A DNA stretch of 64,000 nucleotides, from NCBI GenBank assembly GCA_023614405.1, contig CM042689.1, positions 310,535,132 through 310,599,131 on the forward strand, in the 5' to 3' direction. Each line of letters opens with the position of its first letter. Positions within the stretch are counted from its first letter, which is position 1. This DNA is from Avena insularis. Lineage: Eukaryota; Streptophyta; Magnoliopsida; Poales; Poaceae. This document shows positions 1 through 10,073 of this stretch, piece after piece. The position numbers were made by a program, and so were the translations under genes. Below the pieces are notes generated by a model, which was not told where the DNA came from, did no database searches, and saw only the letters and a list, made by a program, of their open reading frames with translations.

Positions 1-1070
1 TGGACTGCTGATAGAGATGCTGGCAGTTCAACTTCATAAGCCACTTCTCCTTTGCGACTCAGAATCTTGAATGGCCCAACGTATCTTGGTGCCAACTTTC
101 CTTTGACTCCGAATCTTTTCATTCCACGGAGTGGTGATACTCTAAGATAGGCTCTATCACCAACTTCGTAGGTGACTTCTCTATGCTTAGGATCTGTGTA
201 GCTTTTCTGTCGGGACTGTGCTATCTTCAACCTGTCCTTAACCAATTTGACCTTCTCTTCGGCTTCTTTGATAAGATCTGGCCCAAATAAACTTCTTTCT
301 CCCACACCATTCCATAACAATGGGGTGGTACATTTTCTTCCATAGATAAACTCAAACGGTGCCATCTCAATGCTGGCTTGATAGCTGTTGTTATAAGAAA
401 ATTCCGCGTAAGGCAGACTTTCATCCCAACTTGCTCCATAATCTAGGGCACATGCCCTCAACATGTCTTCCAGAATTTGATTAGTCCTTTCTGTTTGTCC
501 ATCGGTTTGAGGATGAAAAGCAGTACTGAATTCCAACCTCGTTCCCAACGACTCATGTAGCTGTCTCCAAAAATGAGAAGTGAACTGAGTTCCTCTATCA
601 GACACAATACTCTTAGGCACACCGTGAAGGCATACAATTCTACTCATGTAGATTTTGGCTAACTTGGCACTGGTATAAGTTGTCTTCACGGGTATAAAAT
701 GTGCCACTTTAGTTAAGCGATCCACTACTACCCATATGGAATCATATCCGGATCTGGTCCTTGGTAATCCGGTGATGAAATCCATACCAATTTTGTCCCA
801 TTTCCAATCAGGAATAGGTAGTGGTTGAAGCAAACCTGCTGGTTTCTGATGCTCCGCTTTTACTCTACTACACACATCACACAAAGCAATATGCTCGGCG
901 ATGTCCCTCTTGAGATTGTTCCACCAAAATCTTTCTTTCATGTCCATGTACATTTTGGTGTTACCCGGATGAATAGAATACGGAGAGTTGTGGGCTTCTT
1001 GCAGAATCAGTTTCCGCATCTCCGGATCTTGTGGAACACAGATACGTTTCCCGTGCCATAAAGTACCTTG
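1..1070 (-). pseudogene. RT1 integrase region of gag-pol (partial, open at window edge)
   Basis: Integrase inserts the cDNA copy into the host chromosome. Reading from 1070 down in the same frame as the upstream pol, I see the N-terminal HHCC zinc finger (AHNSPYSIHPG, then CDVCSRVKA), the core with GMDFITGLP and SDRGTQF carrying the two catalytic aspartates, an HPQTDGQTER stretch leading to the glutamate, and the GPY/F-type segment (LAPRYVGPFKIL) near positions 30-100. No stop was noticed between 1070 and 1; the frame was checked at both ends, not at every codon. It follows a TAA at 1071-1073, so it could not be made from this copy without readthrough. The chromodomain-like tail lies outside the window. 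Confidence 0.85.
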
Positions 1071-3047
1071 TTAGTCTACATGGAAACTTTTAGCTTTCCC
1101 TTGACTAATCCTTACCTTAATCTCTTCAATTTCTTTATCAGTCTTTTGAGCTTCTCGGGTCTTGTCCAACAAAGTGGGTTGGACATCTAAAGACATGAGA
1201 TGTCCTTCTGGCACAATCTCCAATCTGAGTTCTTTGAATTGAGCACACAATTCATCTGGCAATTCGCCTTTGGTAAGACCATTTACAAATACCTTACGAC
1301 TTAGAGCATCTGCTACAACATTTGCTTTACCAGGGTGGTATTGCAAACTTAAATCATAGTCTTTGATAAGCTCTAACCATCTTCTTTGTCTCATATTGAT
1401 TTCCTTCTAGGTGAAGATATACTTTAAGCTCTTGTGATCGGTGAACACTTCACAACACTTTCCCAAATGGTAATGTCTCCATGTTTTGAGTGCATGGACG
1501 ACAGAGGCTAACTCTAAATCATGAGTAGGATAGTTTACTTCATGAGTTTTGAGTTGTCTCGAGGCATAGGCCACAACTTTACCGTCTTGCATAAGTACGG
1601 CACCCAAACCTTGATGAGACGCATCACAATACACATGGAAATCCTTTTCCAAATCTGGAAGACATGTAATCGGTGTTACAAGTCTCTTCTTCAATTCTTG
1701 AAAGCTGACTTCACAACCTTCAGACCAAGCAAACTTTTTGTCTTTCTTTAACAATTCTGTCATGGGCTTAGCAACCTTTGAGAAATTCTCAATGAATCTT
1801 CTGTAGTAACCTGCTAAGCCAAGGAAACTGCGAACTTCTTTCACATTCTTGGGAGATTCCCATTCCGTCACAGCCGAAACCTTAGCAGGATCAACTGCTA
1901 CACCATCCTTTGCCATAACATGACCAAGAAAACCAACTTCCTCTAACGAAAACTCACACTTGCTGAATTTGGCATAAAGTTTATGCTCTCTCAACTTCTC
2001 AAGTATCAATCGCAAGTGTCCTTCATGCTCTTCCTTGCTCTTGGAGTAGACTAAGATGTCATCGATGAAAACGACAACGAACTTGTCAAGAAATTCCATG
2101 AACACCTTGTTCATCATATTCATGAAGTATGCTGGAGCATTGGTTAAGCCGAAAGGCATTATGGTATACTCATACAATCCATACCTTGTGGTGAATGCTG
2201 TTTTAGGTATGTCTTGCTCTCTTATCTTGAGTTGAAAATAGCCTGACCGGAGATCAATCTTCGAGAACACACATGCTCCTTCAAGCTGATCAAATAAGTC
2301 ATTGATTCTAGGCAAAGGATATTTGTTCATGATAGTTACCTTGTTGAGTGAACGGTAATCTATGCATAACCTTTGGCTTCTATCTTTTTTCTCCACGAAC
2401 AATACTAGGACTCCCCAAGATGAAGAACTTGGTTGGATAAATCCTTTCTGCAACTGTTCTCCTAGTTGCTTCTTGAGCTCTTTCAGTTCATCAACTGACA
2501 TTTTGTATGGTCTCTTTGCTATTGGTCCAGAACCTGGTACCAAATCTATCAGAAACTCCACATCTCTATCTGGTGGCATTCCTGGCAATTCTTCCGGGAA
2601 TACATCCGGATACTCACATACAATTGGCACACTGTCCATGCTAACCCCCTTAAGAGAATTTAGCATACTGTTCTTTGCTCCAAAGCTGGTCTTGAATCTG
2701 ATCCTTTTATTATCCGGAGTTGTGAGTGAGGCAGTATGGCTGGCACAATATATCACTCCTTTGTACTTAGTCATCCAGTCCATTCCCAGAATGACATCCA
2801 AACCTTGGGAGTTTAATATTATCAGGTTAACGGGAAACTTATACTTCCCGAATTCTATGACTAGGTCATGACATCCTGAATTCACTATCATTTCTCCACC
2901 AGGAGAACTTACTTTTATAGGACACCCAATAGTTTCTACCGGTAGTTCATTTCTTTCAACAAATGCTCTTGATATGAATGAATGAGATGCACCAGTATCA
3001 AAGAGTACAAATGCTGGAATGGAATTGAGTCTGAACTTACCAAAGAA
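1071..3047 (-). pseudogene. RT1 protease - reverse transcriptase - RNase H part of gag-pol
   Basis: Aspartic protease motif [12 protein letters not shown] lies near 2990. The RT follows with [31 protein letters not shown] and the catalytic FIDDIL box (about 2060). RNase H follows with [13 protein letters not shown] and [11 protein letters not shown], then [14 protein letters not shown]. The frame is in phase with gag (a TGA at 3048-3050 separates them) and with integrase. Two stops break it: TAG at 1407-1409, where RT4 has a CAG glutamine codon, and TAA at 1071-1073. Because gag, pol and integrase share one frame, the ancestor probably made a single polyprotein. The two stops differ from those in RT4, so the copies decayed independently. 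Confidence 0.9.
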
Positions 3048-4130
3048 TCAAGGTTCCTCATAGACCTCCTCCACATTAATGTGGTTCACCTGACCTTTCT
3101 GGAAAGGGTTGGGCTTGACAGGTCCTTCAACTTTCTTTTCGGGGCACTCATTTGCATAGTGTCCCATCTTCTTGCATTTGAAGCACTCAACCTGACTGAT
3201 GTCCCTTTTTGCAGGCTGACTTCCACTTCCACTACCATTCCCACTATGGTGGCTCTTATGTCCACTCTTGTGGTTCTTGTACTTGTCATTGTCATGACTG
3301 CGGTGATGCTTGTTGTCATGACGGTTGTGGTTGTGGTGCTTGTTGAATTTCCCATGCTTATGGGATCCTGAGCTGCCACTGTCATCATAGTGAGATCGTT
3401 TGTGAGACGATCCCGAGCTGTGCTTGTCGGAGTGTTTCCTCTTCCTACTCTCGACTTGCTTCATTTTGTTCTCCAATATAGCAGCCTTGTCACAAAGCGA
3501 CTGATAAGTGGGAACGTATGCCACAGACAGCTGCAGATTCAGCTCATCATTCAAGCCTTCTAGAAACTTTTCCTTTCTTTTGGCATCTGTGTCAACCTCA
3601 TCCGGTGCATAACGCGCCAGATTGTTGAACTCTTCTATGTATTCAGCCACGCTGCATGGTGGCCTTCAGTTGTGAAACTCCTTCTTTTTCAGGCTCATCA
3701 TTCCTGATGAGATATGAGCAGTGCGAAAGCCATCTTCAAAGATAGCCCAAGTCACCTCATCTATAGGAGTGGTGATTTGGAAGTTGTCCCACCAAGGGGC
3801 GGCTGGCCCTTCCAACAGATGTGCTGCGAACCTGACCTTTTCAGCATCCGTGCAGCCCACGGTCACTAAGTCCTTGTTTACAGAACGTAGCCAATCATTG
3901 GCCACCATGGGATCAGTCGTCCCTGAGAACTTAGCTGGCCTCAAACGCAGAAATCTGGTGAGCATATCGAAGCCCTGAGGGTTGTTGTTGTTGTTATTGG
4001 GGTTGTTGTTATTATTCTGGTTTTGGATGAATGTTGTCATCATTTGCATAAGCTGTGTTTGCGCATTCATCATTTGCTGCATTTCCGGGGTGATGTTTTT
4101 GGGGTTGGGGTTTGCGCGACTGGGAGGCAT
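3048..4130 (-). pseudogene. RT1 gag (capsid, His-rich linker, CCHC zinc knuckle)
   Basis: Start ATG at 4130-4128 (MPPSRANPNP) matches the RT4 gag start. An Asn-rich stretch is followed by the retrotransposon gag/capsid domain (LRLRPAKFSG, LLEGPAAPWWDNF, YAPDEVD), then a basic Lys/His/Ser-rich linker of about 75 residues and one CCHC knuckle, CFKCKKMGHYANEC, near 3140-3180. A TGA at 3666-3668 breaks the capsid; small indels beside it relative to RT4 sum to three bases, so the frame resumes. A second TGA at 3048-3050 separates it from protease. The protein would form the virus-like particle that packages the RNA. Confidence 0.9.
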
Positions 4131-4358
4131 CTGTGGTTTGTTCAAATAGAGATAAGAATGAGATACCCATAGATGTTTTATGCACATTACATCACATAAG
4201 CAAACACATAGCATGCAACACAAAGATAAAAGTTCAACAACAGAATAACAAGTTCTCAAAGTAAAACACACAAGTGGCAAGCCATCCACATGTCGGATGG
4301 TCCAATAACAAGTTCACAAAAACAAGTACGATAATAAAAGATAACCGAGTAGTCAAGT

Positions 4359-5164
4359 CTACTCATCAGCGTCAATCTCCTCCTCGACAAAGGTAAGACC
4401 TGCGTTCTCCATCGCGGTCTTGTTCTCCTCAATGGTGGTGGTCAAGGACTCGATCTTGGTCTTGAGAGCCCTCTTCTGGGAGCGAAGCCTCTCGATCACC
4501 ATCTGCTGCTGCTCTAGCTCGAAATCCTTGGACTTCAGTTCTTCGGTCATGTCCCGGATCTTCTTGTTCCTATCCTGGACACGCTTCTCCTAACTCTTGA
4601 ACTTACGGTCCTGGGTCTCGAACTTCGCCTCCATTTCCTTGACTATCTCGTCCTGCTGTGCGAAAAGCTTGTCCTTCTCGCGGAGCTGCACCCGGAGCTC
4701 GTCATTGCTGAGCATGACATTGGTCCTGTCCGTGTCCACGTGCCTAATAAGAGACTCTAAGTCCTGGAGATAGAGACGTATCGGCTCTGCTGCGTCATTC
4801 GAGTCGTCCTCAAAGTCAATGGACTCTCCATCATCATCACGTCTTCCGAAGACGTGGAAGTGGGTGCCCCTAACCTGTCGGGAGTGACGGCCTAACAGAC
4901 GTCCTATCAGGTCCTGCATGACGACCTCCATGCCTCTCTCCCCACATCGTGCATAAGCTTGAAGACGATGGCCTCCGTAGTAGGCTGGCAATCAGCGTCC
5001 GGCTGGTTCACCTTGAAGCCCTGCAGGTCCTTCCTCTCGAACTTGGTGAGTGGGTGCACCATGATGGTGGGAAGAGGGAGATTGAGCAAAGTGGTAAGCT
5101 CAACGATACGAGGACCAAAACGGGTAACCTGGAACTCCTCAACAGTGCTGATGGTAATAGGCAT
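4359..5164 (-). pseudogene. RT1 pre-gag ORF2, coiled-coil protein, broken
   Basis: Extra frame upstream of gag with no recognised enzymatic domain. From the ATG at 5164 it reads MPITISTVEEFQ, then a globular part with QPTTEAIVFKLMHD, GRLLGRHSRQVRGTHFHVFGRRD, then about 130 residues of charged heptad-like sequence (NDELRVQLREKDKLFAQQDE onward) ending in an acidic tail, VEEEIDADE. It is broken by a frameshift near 4945 and a TAG at 4590-4592. RT4 has a clear homologue at 16486-17294, and RT8 ORF0 (51346-52125) shares the GT-F-RRD block. Extra frames before gag (orf0) have, from memory, been reported in some rice gypsy elements; the function is unknown to me. Confidence 0.8.
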
Positions 5165-5360
5165 CTATTTATAAGATGGAAAAGTTAGGACAATACAATT
5201 TAAGATAAAACAAGACAAACATTTCATACATATCCATGGAACACAAAATCACACAAGTCATGCATACATGATTCCATTACATCAATCAAGGTCCAAACTT
5301 ATTTAAGGTATCATTTTGGAAAATAAGGTGATAAGTGGTGGTCCAACTAACGAAGTGCGT

Positions 5361-5867
5361 TCACAATCCTATCTCACTGGATCTGTTGGCTAACACAATG
5401 TTCCTAGAGGCAATCCACCTATCTTGTTCACATGATTCCATCACTAAGTCTATAATATCTCCCCTTAAGGTTTGGTTGGTGGCTTCCATCTCTTGGGTAA
5501 GTTCCTTCTCTTTCTCTAAGTCTTTTTGGAGGTTGAGCATTCTGCACTTGACTCTAGCACTGAGTTCTTTGATAGTCCTCCAAGCTGCTTCTCTTGCTGA
5601 CTCAAAGAATGTGGTGTGCATCACAGTGTTGGTGTACATGCAAAATCCTCTTTCTTTGTGGTTGTCTTCCTTGTTTTTGTACAAGTGAAGTTGCACCCAC
5701 CAGTACTCCACCCCTTCATCCATTACGGGAAAGCCTTTGTACACAGCTGCACCATGTGCTTCCATTGCCACCATGAGGTCCTTGAGAATTTTGGGAAACT
5801 CAGTTTCACACTCCAAGGTCATGGTCATGAGTGGTCCTTTCTTCATGGCTTCATTGATGGAGTTCAT
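5361..5867 (-). CDS. RT1 pre-gag ORF1, 168 aa, unknown function, intact
   Basis: First frame after the primer site, starting MNSINEAMKKGPL at 5867, 38 bp inside the PBS. I do not recognise a family. It has an N-terminal globular half with EYWWVQLHLYKNKEDN (about residues 55-70) and a C-terminal helical, probably coiled-coil part (LQKDLEKEKELTQEMEATNQ) ending SSEIGL. No signal peptide or membrane segment is seen. RT4 carries a homologue of exactly the same length (15779-16285) with scattered substitutions and no stop, while gag-pol in both copies is broken. That difference hints at constraint, or just at its short length. Confidence 0.78.
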   Translation of the reverse strand: MNSINEAMKKGPLMTMTLECETEFPKILKDLMVAMEAHGAAVYKGFPVMDEGVEYWWVQLHLYKNKEDNHKERGFCMYTNTVMHTTFFESAREAAWRTIKELSARVKCRMLNLQKDLEKEKELTQEMEATNQTLRGDIIDLVMESCEQDRWIASRNIVLANRSSEIGL

Positions 5868-5904
5868 CTACAAATAGAGAGGAGAATCCTACAGGCAACA
5901 CAGT

Positions 5905-5916
5905 GCTCTGATACCA
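5905..5916 (-). promoter_or_regulatory. RT1 primer-binding site, initiator tRNA-Met
   Basis: On the minus strand TGGTATCAGAGC follows the LTR end (ATCTTACA) after two bases. This matches the 3' end of initiator methionine tRNA, the usual primer for minus-strand DNA synthesis in plant LTR retrotransposons. Confidence 0.93.
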
Positions 5917-6177
5917 TCTGTAAGATCCCTCCTTTGTAAAGGAAAAAGGATCCCTGTGATTGCAATGCTAGTCCCTGGATCATTGCTAGCATCCACAGTT
6001 TAAGATGAAGTACACAGATACAAAGGTCATTTATTACATTCATTCCAGAGATAAAACATAGTCTTTTACAACTCAGGGCCATAGGCCTAATACAAGAGTT
6101 CTTGGAATAAGTAAATAAACATAAGTCTTCATCTTCATGTGCCACAGGCAAGCATGTTGAGTGTAGACTCATGACTC

Positions 6178-7188
6178 CTAATCATCATCGGAGTAACCTG
6201 CAACATTACAAGTTACAGCCACAGAGGGTCAATACTTTGGAATAGTATTGGCAAGTGATACCTTAGTAAACTTTAAGTGGACTATATTACTATATGCATT
6301 TTTGGCTAAGTGTAGCTTGGCTTGCTTTGCTCAAAATAGGTTTTTCCTATTAGTTGAAATCACTAAGTTTTTCTTTGACAAAAACTTCCCAAGAAACCAC
6401 CAATAGACATTGGGGTCCTTTACCCTTGTTCACCCACAAGTTTTACTTAGAAGTTGGAGTGATGAGATTCTTGTAGCTTCCATGTCTTGATGCTCAAGTT
6501 GTCCATTGCCATGGACTTGGCTAAGTACTTAGGTTTTCCATCTACAGAGGTTGTGCACTTTCCCCACCAGACTTGGTTTCCCAAGACAGGACCTTTCAGA
6601 AGCCTTTCCTTAGTCAAATGGACGCGTTCCAACCTATCATTCCCACTACCACCAACTGTCCAAGTGACTAAGTTCTAGCAACCTATATGATCATGGCAGA
6701 GCCCATAATGCCAAGTGGTTGCACTGTAAGCTTTCTCAACACTTGGCCTCCAAATCCCTTTGTGCCTGGGTGGCATACCACAAGTGAGATACACAAGCCA
6801 TATCCATGGCCTTGTGTAACCACTCAAGCAAAAACCACCATTCAAGTCCCATTCCACCCAGGAGGTTCATTGACTTAGTTGTTTTATTAAGAAAAGCATA
6901 AGTCCAAAAGACTTAGAGTTATTCTCATCATAGCATGTACATACTTTACCAACCCTTGTTTTCTACTAGCTAGGCTAAGCATGGCATAGTAACTTAACTT
7001 AGGAAAATTCCCTAGCAATTCTACAGTTCTACACTACATAGGATTTCCCAACATAGCATTTGGCAAAAGTAGCATGCAAGTCTTAGCAAAAATAATTCTA
7101 ATGCTTATTCAAAATAAAGGGTGGAAATATCATGAAGTATCACTTGCCTTGGTAATGGGGAGAGTAGCACTCTTCACAATCACAGTCA
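6178..7188 (-). other. RT1 LTR candidate exon-intron-exon (GC-AG intron 7147-6198)
   Basis: On the minus strand an exon-like piece at 7188-7148 is preceded by AG and reads in frame CDCEEC...SPHYQ if entered with two bases from upstream. It is followed by the donor CAAG^GCAAGT. The acceptor is TGTTGCAG at 6198, after which the frame continues GYSDDD and stops at 6180-6178. RT7 has the same 41-base exon, phase, intron length (950 bp) and peptide, and RT4 nearly the same. Splicing is predicted only from consensus and conservation; the start codon is not identified. Confidence 0.4.
6500..6561 (-). other. Conserved LTR module (RT1 copy), 62 bp
   Basis: On the minus strand it starts AAAGTGCACAACCTCTG and ends at ATGGACA, with TAAGTACTTAGCC between. 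One of ten copies in this window of a 62-65 bp block shared by LTRs of three families. It lies inside the candidate intron. Confidence 0.7.
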
Positions 7189-9123
7189 CTAGCAAAATCT
7201 ACACAAACATTTGTAGCACAAAATTACATACAATTCATATACAAACAAAAAATATGAATGCATGCATGCAAGAAATTGCTAAGTGATGATTTTTGAAAAC
7301 CCACCAAGCAAGTGCATGATACAGAAACATAACCAAGTCAGAAAGTTTGCTAACTAAACTTATTTAGCCCTAAAACAATTTGCTAAACAAAATCTATACT
7401 CAAATTGGACCTAAATATGTTTCTGCATACAAAGTCATTTTAACAGAAACTTTTTGTTAAACACATTGGAGATTCAGAAAGGTCTTGACTCACTGATTCC
7501 AACGGTATAAAATTTGCAAAATTCTAACGTGGGAATCAAAAGTTATAGCCATTTGAAATTTGGATCTAAATCTGATTTGAATTTCTATTTTTGAATCAAC
7601 CCTAGCCACGCGTCGCGATATTACTGGCGCGTACCGGTTCGCTCGGATCAGTAACATGGACCGCGGGATCTAAACACATCGCACGGTCCTGATCGCGTAC
7701 CTCTTCGCTGATAAGTGATTCTATCCTATCGCTTGGATCGCCATCTAACGGCTAATATTGCTTTGACCTAATTCTGGCGACGCAGCGGCGGTCGCTGGCG
7801 GCGGCGAGGTCAGATGGTGGCGGCGCTGGTGAAATAGGAAGCGAGGAAGGATGGGGAGGTGCTTACCACGTTTGTGGCGTCGTGCTGGTTCTCAACGTGT
7901 GGTTCGTTTGACGAGGGGCGCTCAGGGACAGCCGCAATTCCTCGCCGGAGTCGTCGTTGGCGTCAGGTGGTCCTGGACGTGCTCAGAGACGGTGTTGTGG
8001 TTAGTCCCGAGGAAAAAGGAGGATGCAGTTAGACGCGCAAGACGATGCTAGTCACGTGAGTGTCAACGAAAGGGAAAGGGGCGGTTGGAGATTACCACTG
8101 GAGGTCGTCGGAGTTGAAGCCGAAGACGGTGGCGCTCAGTCGCTTGCGTTGCCGATGTTCCGAGTCACGCGCGGGCGAGCTAGTGGTACTGGGAGGTGCG
8201 CGAGGTCAAATGGAGTCTGCTCGTGTGAACCAGGAGCAGAGGGGTGGTCGGGGTTGGCCGGAATCGTGGCTGCAGTTCGTCGGAGCGAGGTTGCGGTGAG
8301 CAATTCTGACTGGGGCGCTCTGGGCTTGGGGTTTGGGGGAGAATGGAGAGGGGGCAGAGGGGGTTTTAGTAGCTAGGATACGAGCGAGATTTACTCGTGC
8401 ATTTATGCGAATTGAAGCTGCGAATCAAAACAGGAAACGCCCGACGTCAATTGGGGAAGAACCAGTCGCGGGGGTGGAGACGACGATACTCGTGTGGGCC
8501 GCGGTTGTCAGTGAGAGGGGAGGAGAGGGAGTGGGTCCTTCCTGTCATCGAGCCAGTGGGTGCGGGGGCGGGTGAAATAAAACGTTTGTGAGGGTGGGAA
8601 CTGCTAAATTGGGCTAGCTGGGCCGAGTTGGGCTGGTTGTCTATTTTTTTTCCTCTTTACTCCTTTTCTTTTTCTGATTGCTTTTCTAGAAATGGTTTTC
8701 AAACCCTATTTCAAATAATTTTGAATTCAAACCTTCTCTAGCTTTTTGTACAGTGTTCCTTGCACCCAAATAAGTGTCAAACTCCTCTGTTCACTCAGAC
8801 TTTACTTGGGTCATTTGACAATAATAAAATAAAACCAAGCCTTTTAGGAGATATAAATAGGCATGAATTTGGTTTTATTTTATACTTTGCTTTGAAACAT
8901 TGCTCAAGCTTTTGGAAACACTTAAGTTTCAACTCAAAACATTCTGAATGAATAAAAGCACCTTTCTCATTAGCATGTAGCACAAAGGCTAGAGTTTTTA
9001 TACATAAATTAATGAGCAACATTTGCTCCTGTTTTTGAAATGATTTTGAGATGAAACCATTAATGATGATGGATGCATGGATGATATGCATGAGTTTTGA
9101 AACATGATTTTAGGGATGTTACA

Positions 9124-10073
9124 GAATGGTTTGTGTTGAGTGGTTCACAAGGCCCATTTCTATGGTTTACCTTGTATATCTCACTTGTGGATGGCCACCC
9201 AGGAACAAAGAGATTTGAGATGTCAAATGTTGAGAAGCTTCAAGTGCAGCCACTTGGCATTATGGGCTCTGCCGGGATCACATAGGTTGCAATAACTTAG
9301 CCAAATGGACAGTTGGTGGTAAGGGATTGATAGGTTGGAACGCGCCCATTCTGGTCTAAGGGAAGGCTTCTGAAAGATCTTGTCTTGGGAAACCAAGTCT
9401 TGTGGGGAAAGTGCACCACCTCTGAAGAGTGTAAAATCTAAGTACTTAGCCATGTCCCTGGTAAAGGACAATTTGAGCATCAAGACATGGAAGCTATCAA
9501 GAATCTCCTCATCCCAATTTCTAAGTTAAAATCTTGTGGTTGAACAAGGGTTAAAGGATCACCAATTTCTATTGGGAGATGCCTTGGGAAAGATGTTGTC
9601 AAGCAAAAACTTAGAGTTTTCAAATGATAAGAAAATATATTTTGATCAATGCAAGCCCAAGATCCACTTAGCCAAATGCATATAGATGATAGACTCCACT
9701 ATACTACCATAGTATCACTTGCCAATACAATTCAAATGTATTGACCCTTGTGGCTGTAACTTGTTATGTTGCAGGTTTGTTTGATATTAGTGAAGTTTAT
9801 TGATTAGGATTACAAGTCTACAACCAACATGTCTGCCTGTGGCACTTTGAAGATGAAGGACCCCATGCTAATGTTATATTCTGCTGCATTTTAATGAGAT
9901 AGCCAAATGAGCTATGTAAGATGTAATAAATTATTTTATTCCTGGTTATAAAGTTGTATTATGACCTTTGTTTCTTGATATTACATCTTAACTGTGGATG
10001 CTAGCTATTGATCCAGGGACTAGCATTGTAAACACGGGGATCTCTACCTTATTTAAAGGTTGGGAACCTTACA
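9124..10073 (+). repeat. RT2: 3' end of a gypsy LTR (family 2), cut by RT1
   Basis: Plus-strand LTR tail ending GGGAACCTTACA at 10073. The end is close to the reverse complement of the RT5 and RT6 LTR ends (GCTAGCTATTGATCCAGGGACTAG region). It contains the conserved module (9408-9470) and a TGTTGCAG acceptor at 9774. Its 5' part would lie left of RT1, outside the window. AAACA at 10074-10078 is the likely right target-site copy in the copia LTR. Whether this is a solo LTR or the 3' LTR of a full element cannot be told here. Confidence 0.85.
9408..9470 (+). other. Conserved LTR module (RT2 copy), 63 bp
   Basis: AAAGTGCACCACCTCTGAAG, then TAAGTACTTAGCC, ending AAAGGACA. The CTCTGCAGAG palindrome is mutated here (CTCTGAAGAG). 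Confidence 0.65.

Larger units (their letters stand above)
1..9123 (-). mobile_element. RT1: Ty3/gypsy LTR retrotransposon, 3' part cut by window edge
   Basis: Minus-strand element. Reading leftwards from 9123 it has a 5' LTR (9123-5919), an initiator-Met tRNA primer site, two extra pre-gag frames, gag, protease, RT, RNase H and integrase, and leaves the window inside the integrase C-terminal region. The right end (GGGATGTTACA on the plus strand) abuts GAATG at 9124-9128, the probable right target-site copy; the left copy is outside the window. It interrupts the LTR remnant RT2. The order PR-RT-RH-INT and the chromodomain-like tail of its relative RT4 place it in Ty3/gypsy, probably a chromovirus of Tekay/Del type (inference). 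Confidence 0.93.
5919..9123 (-). repeat. RT1 5' LTR, 3.2 kb
   Basis: Bounded by TGTAACATCCC (minus strand, at 9123) and GGATCTTACA (at 5919). It resembles the lone LTR RT7 more closely than the RT4 LTRs. It holds a site II cluster (TGGGCT/TGGGCC at 8610, 8619 and 8629), a GC-rich exon-like block (about 7860-8560), an AT-rich part, a candidate GC-AG intron (6198-7147), the conserved 62-bp module (6500-6561) and a 3'UTR-like end. Apparent ORFs in the GC-rich block (7851-8591) run on the opposite strand and are not credible genes. Confidence 0.92.

Noticed and set aside
2362..2871. Plus-strand frame opposite RT1 pol
   Set aside because: Shadow of the minus-strand RT and protease coding sequence, which has clear catalytic motifs.
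1..9123. Endogenous pararetrovirus instead of a gypsy element
   Set aside because: An integrase with HHCC finger and catalytic core, long terminal repeats and a primer site are present, and no movement protein or inclusion-body gene is seen.
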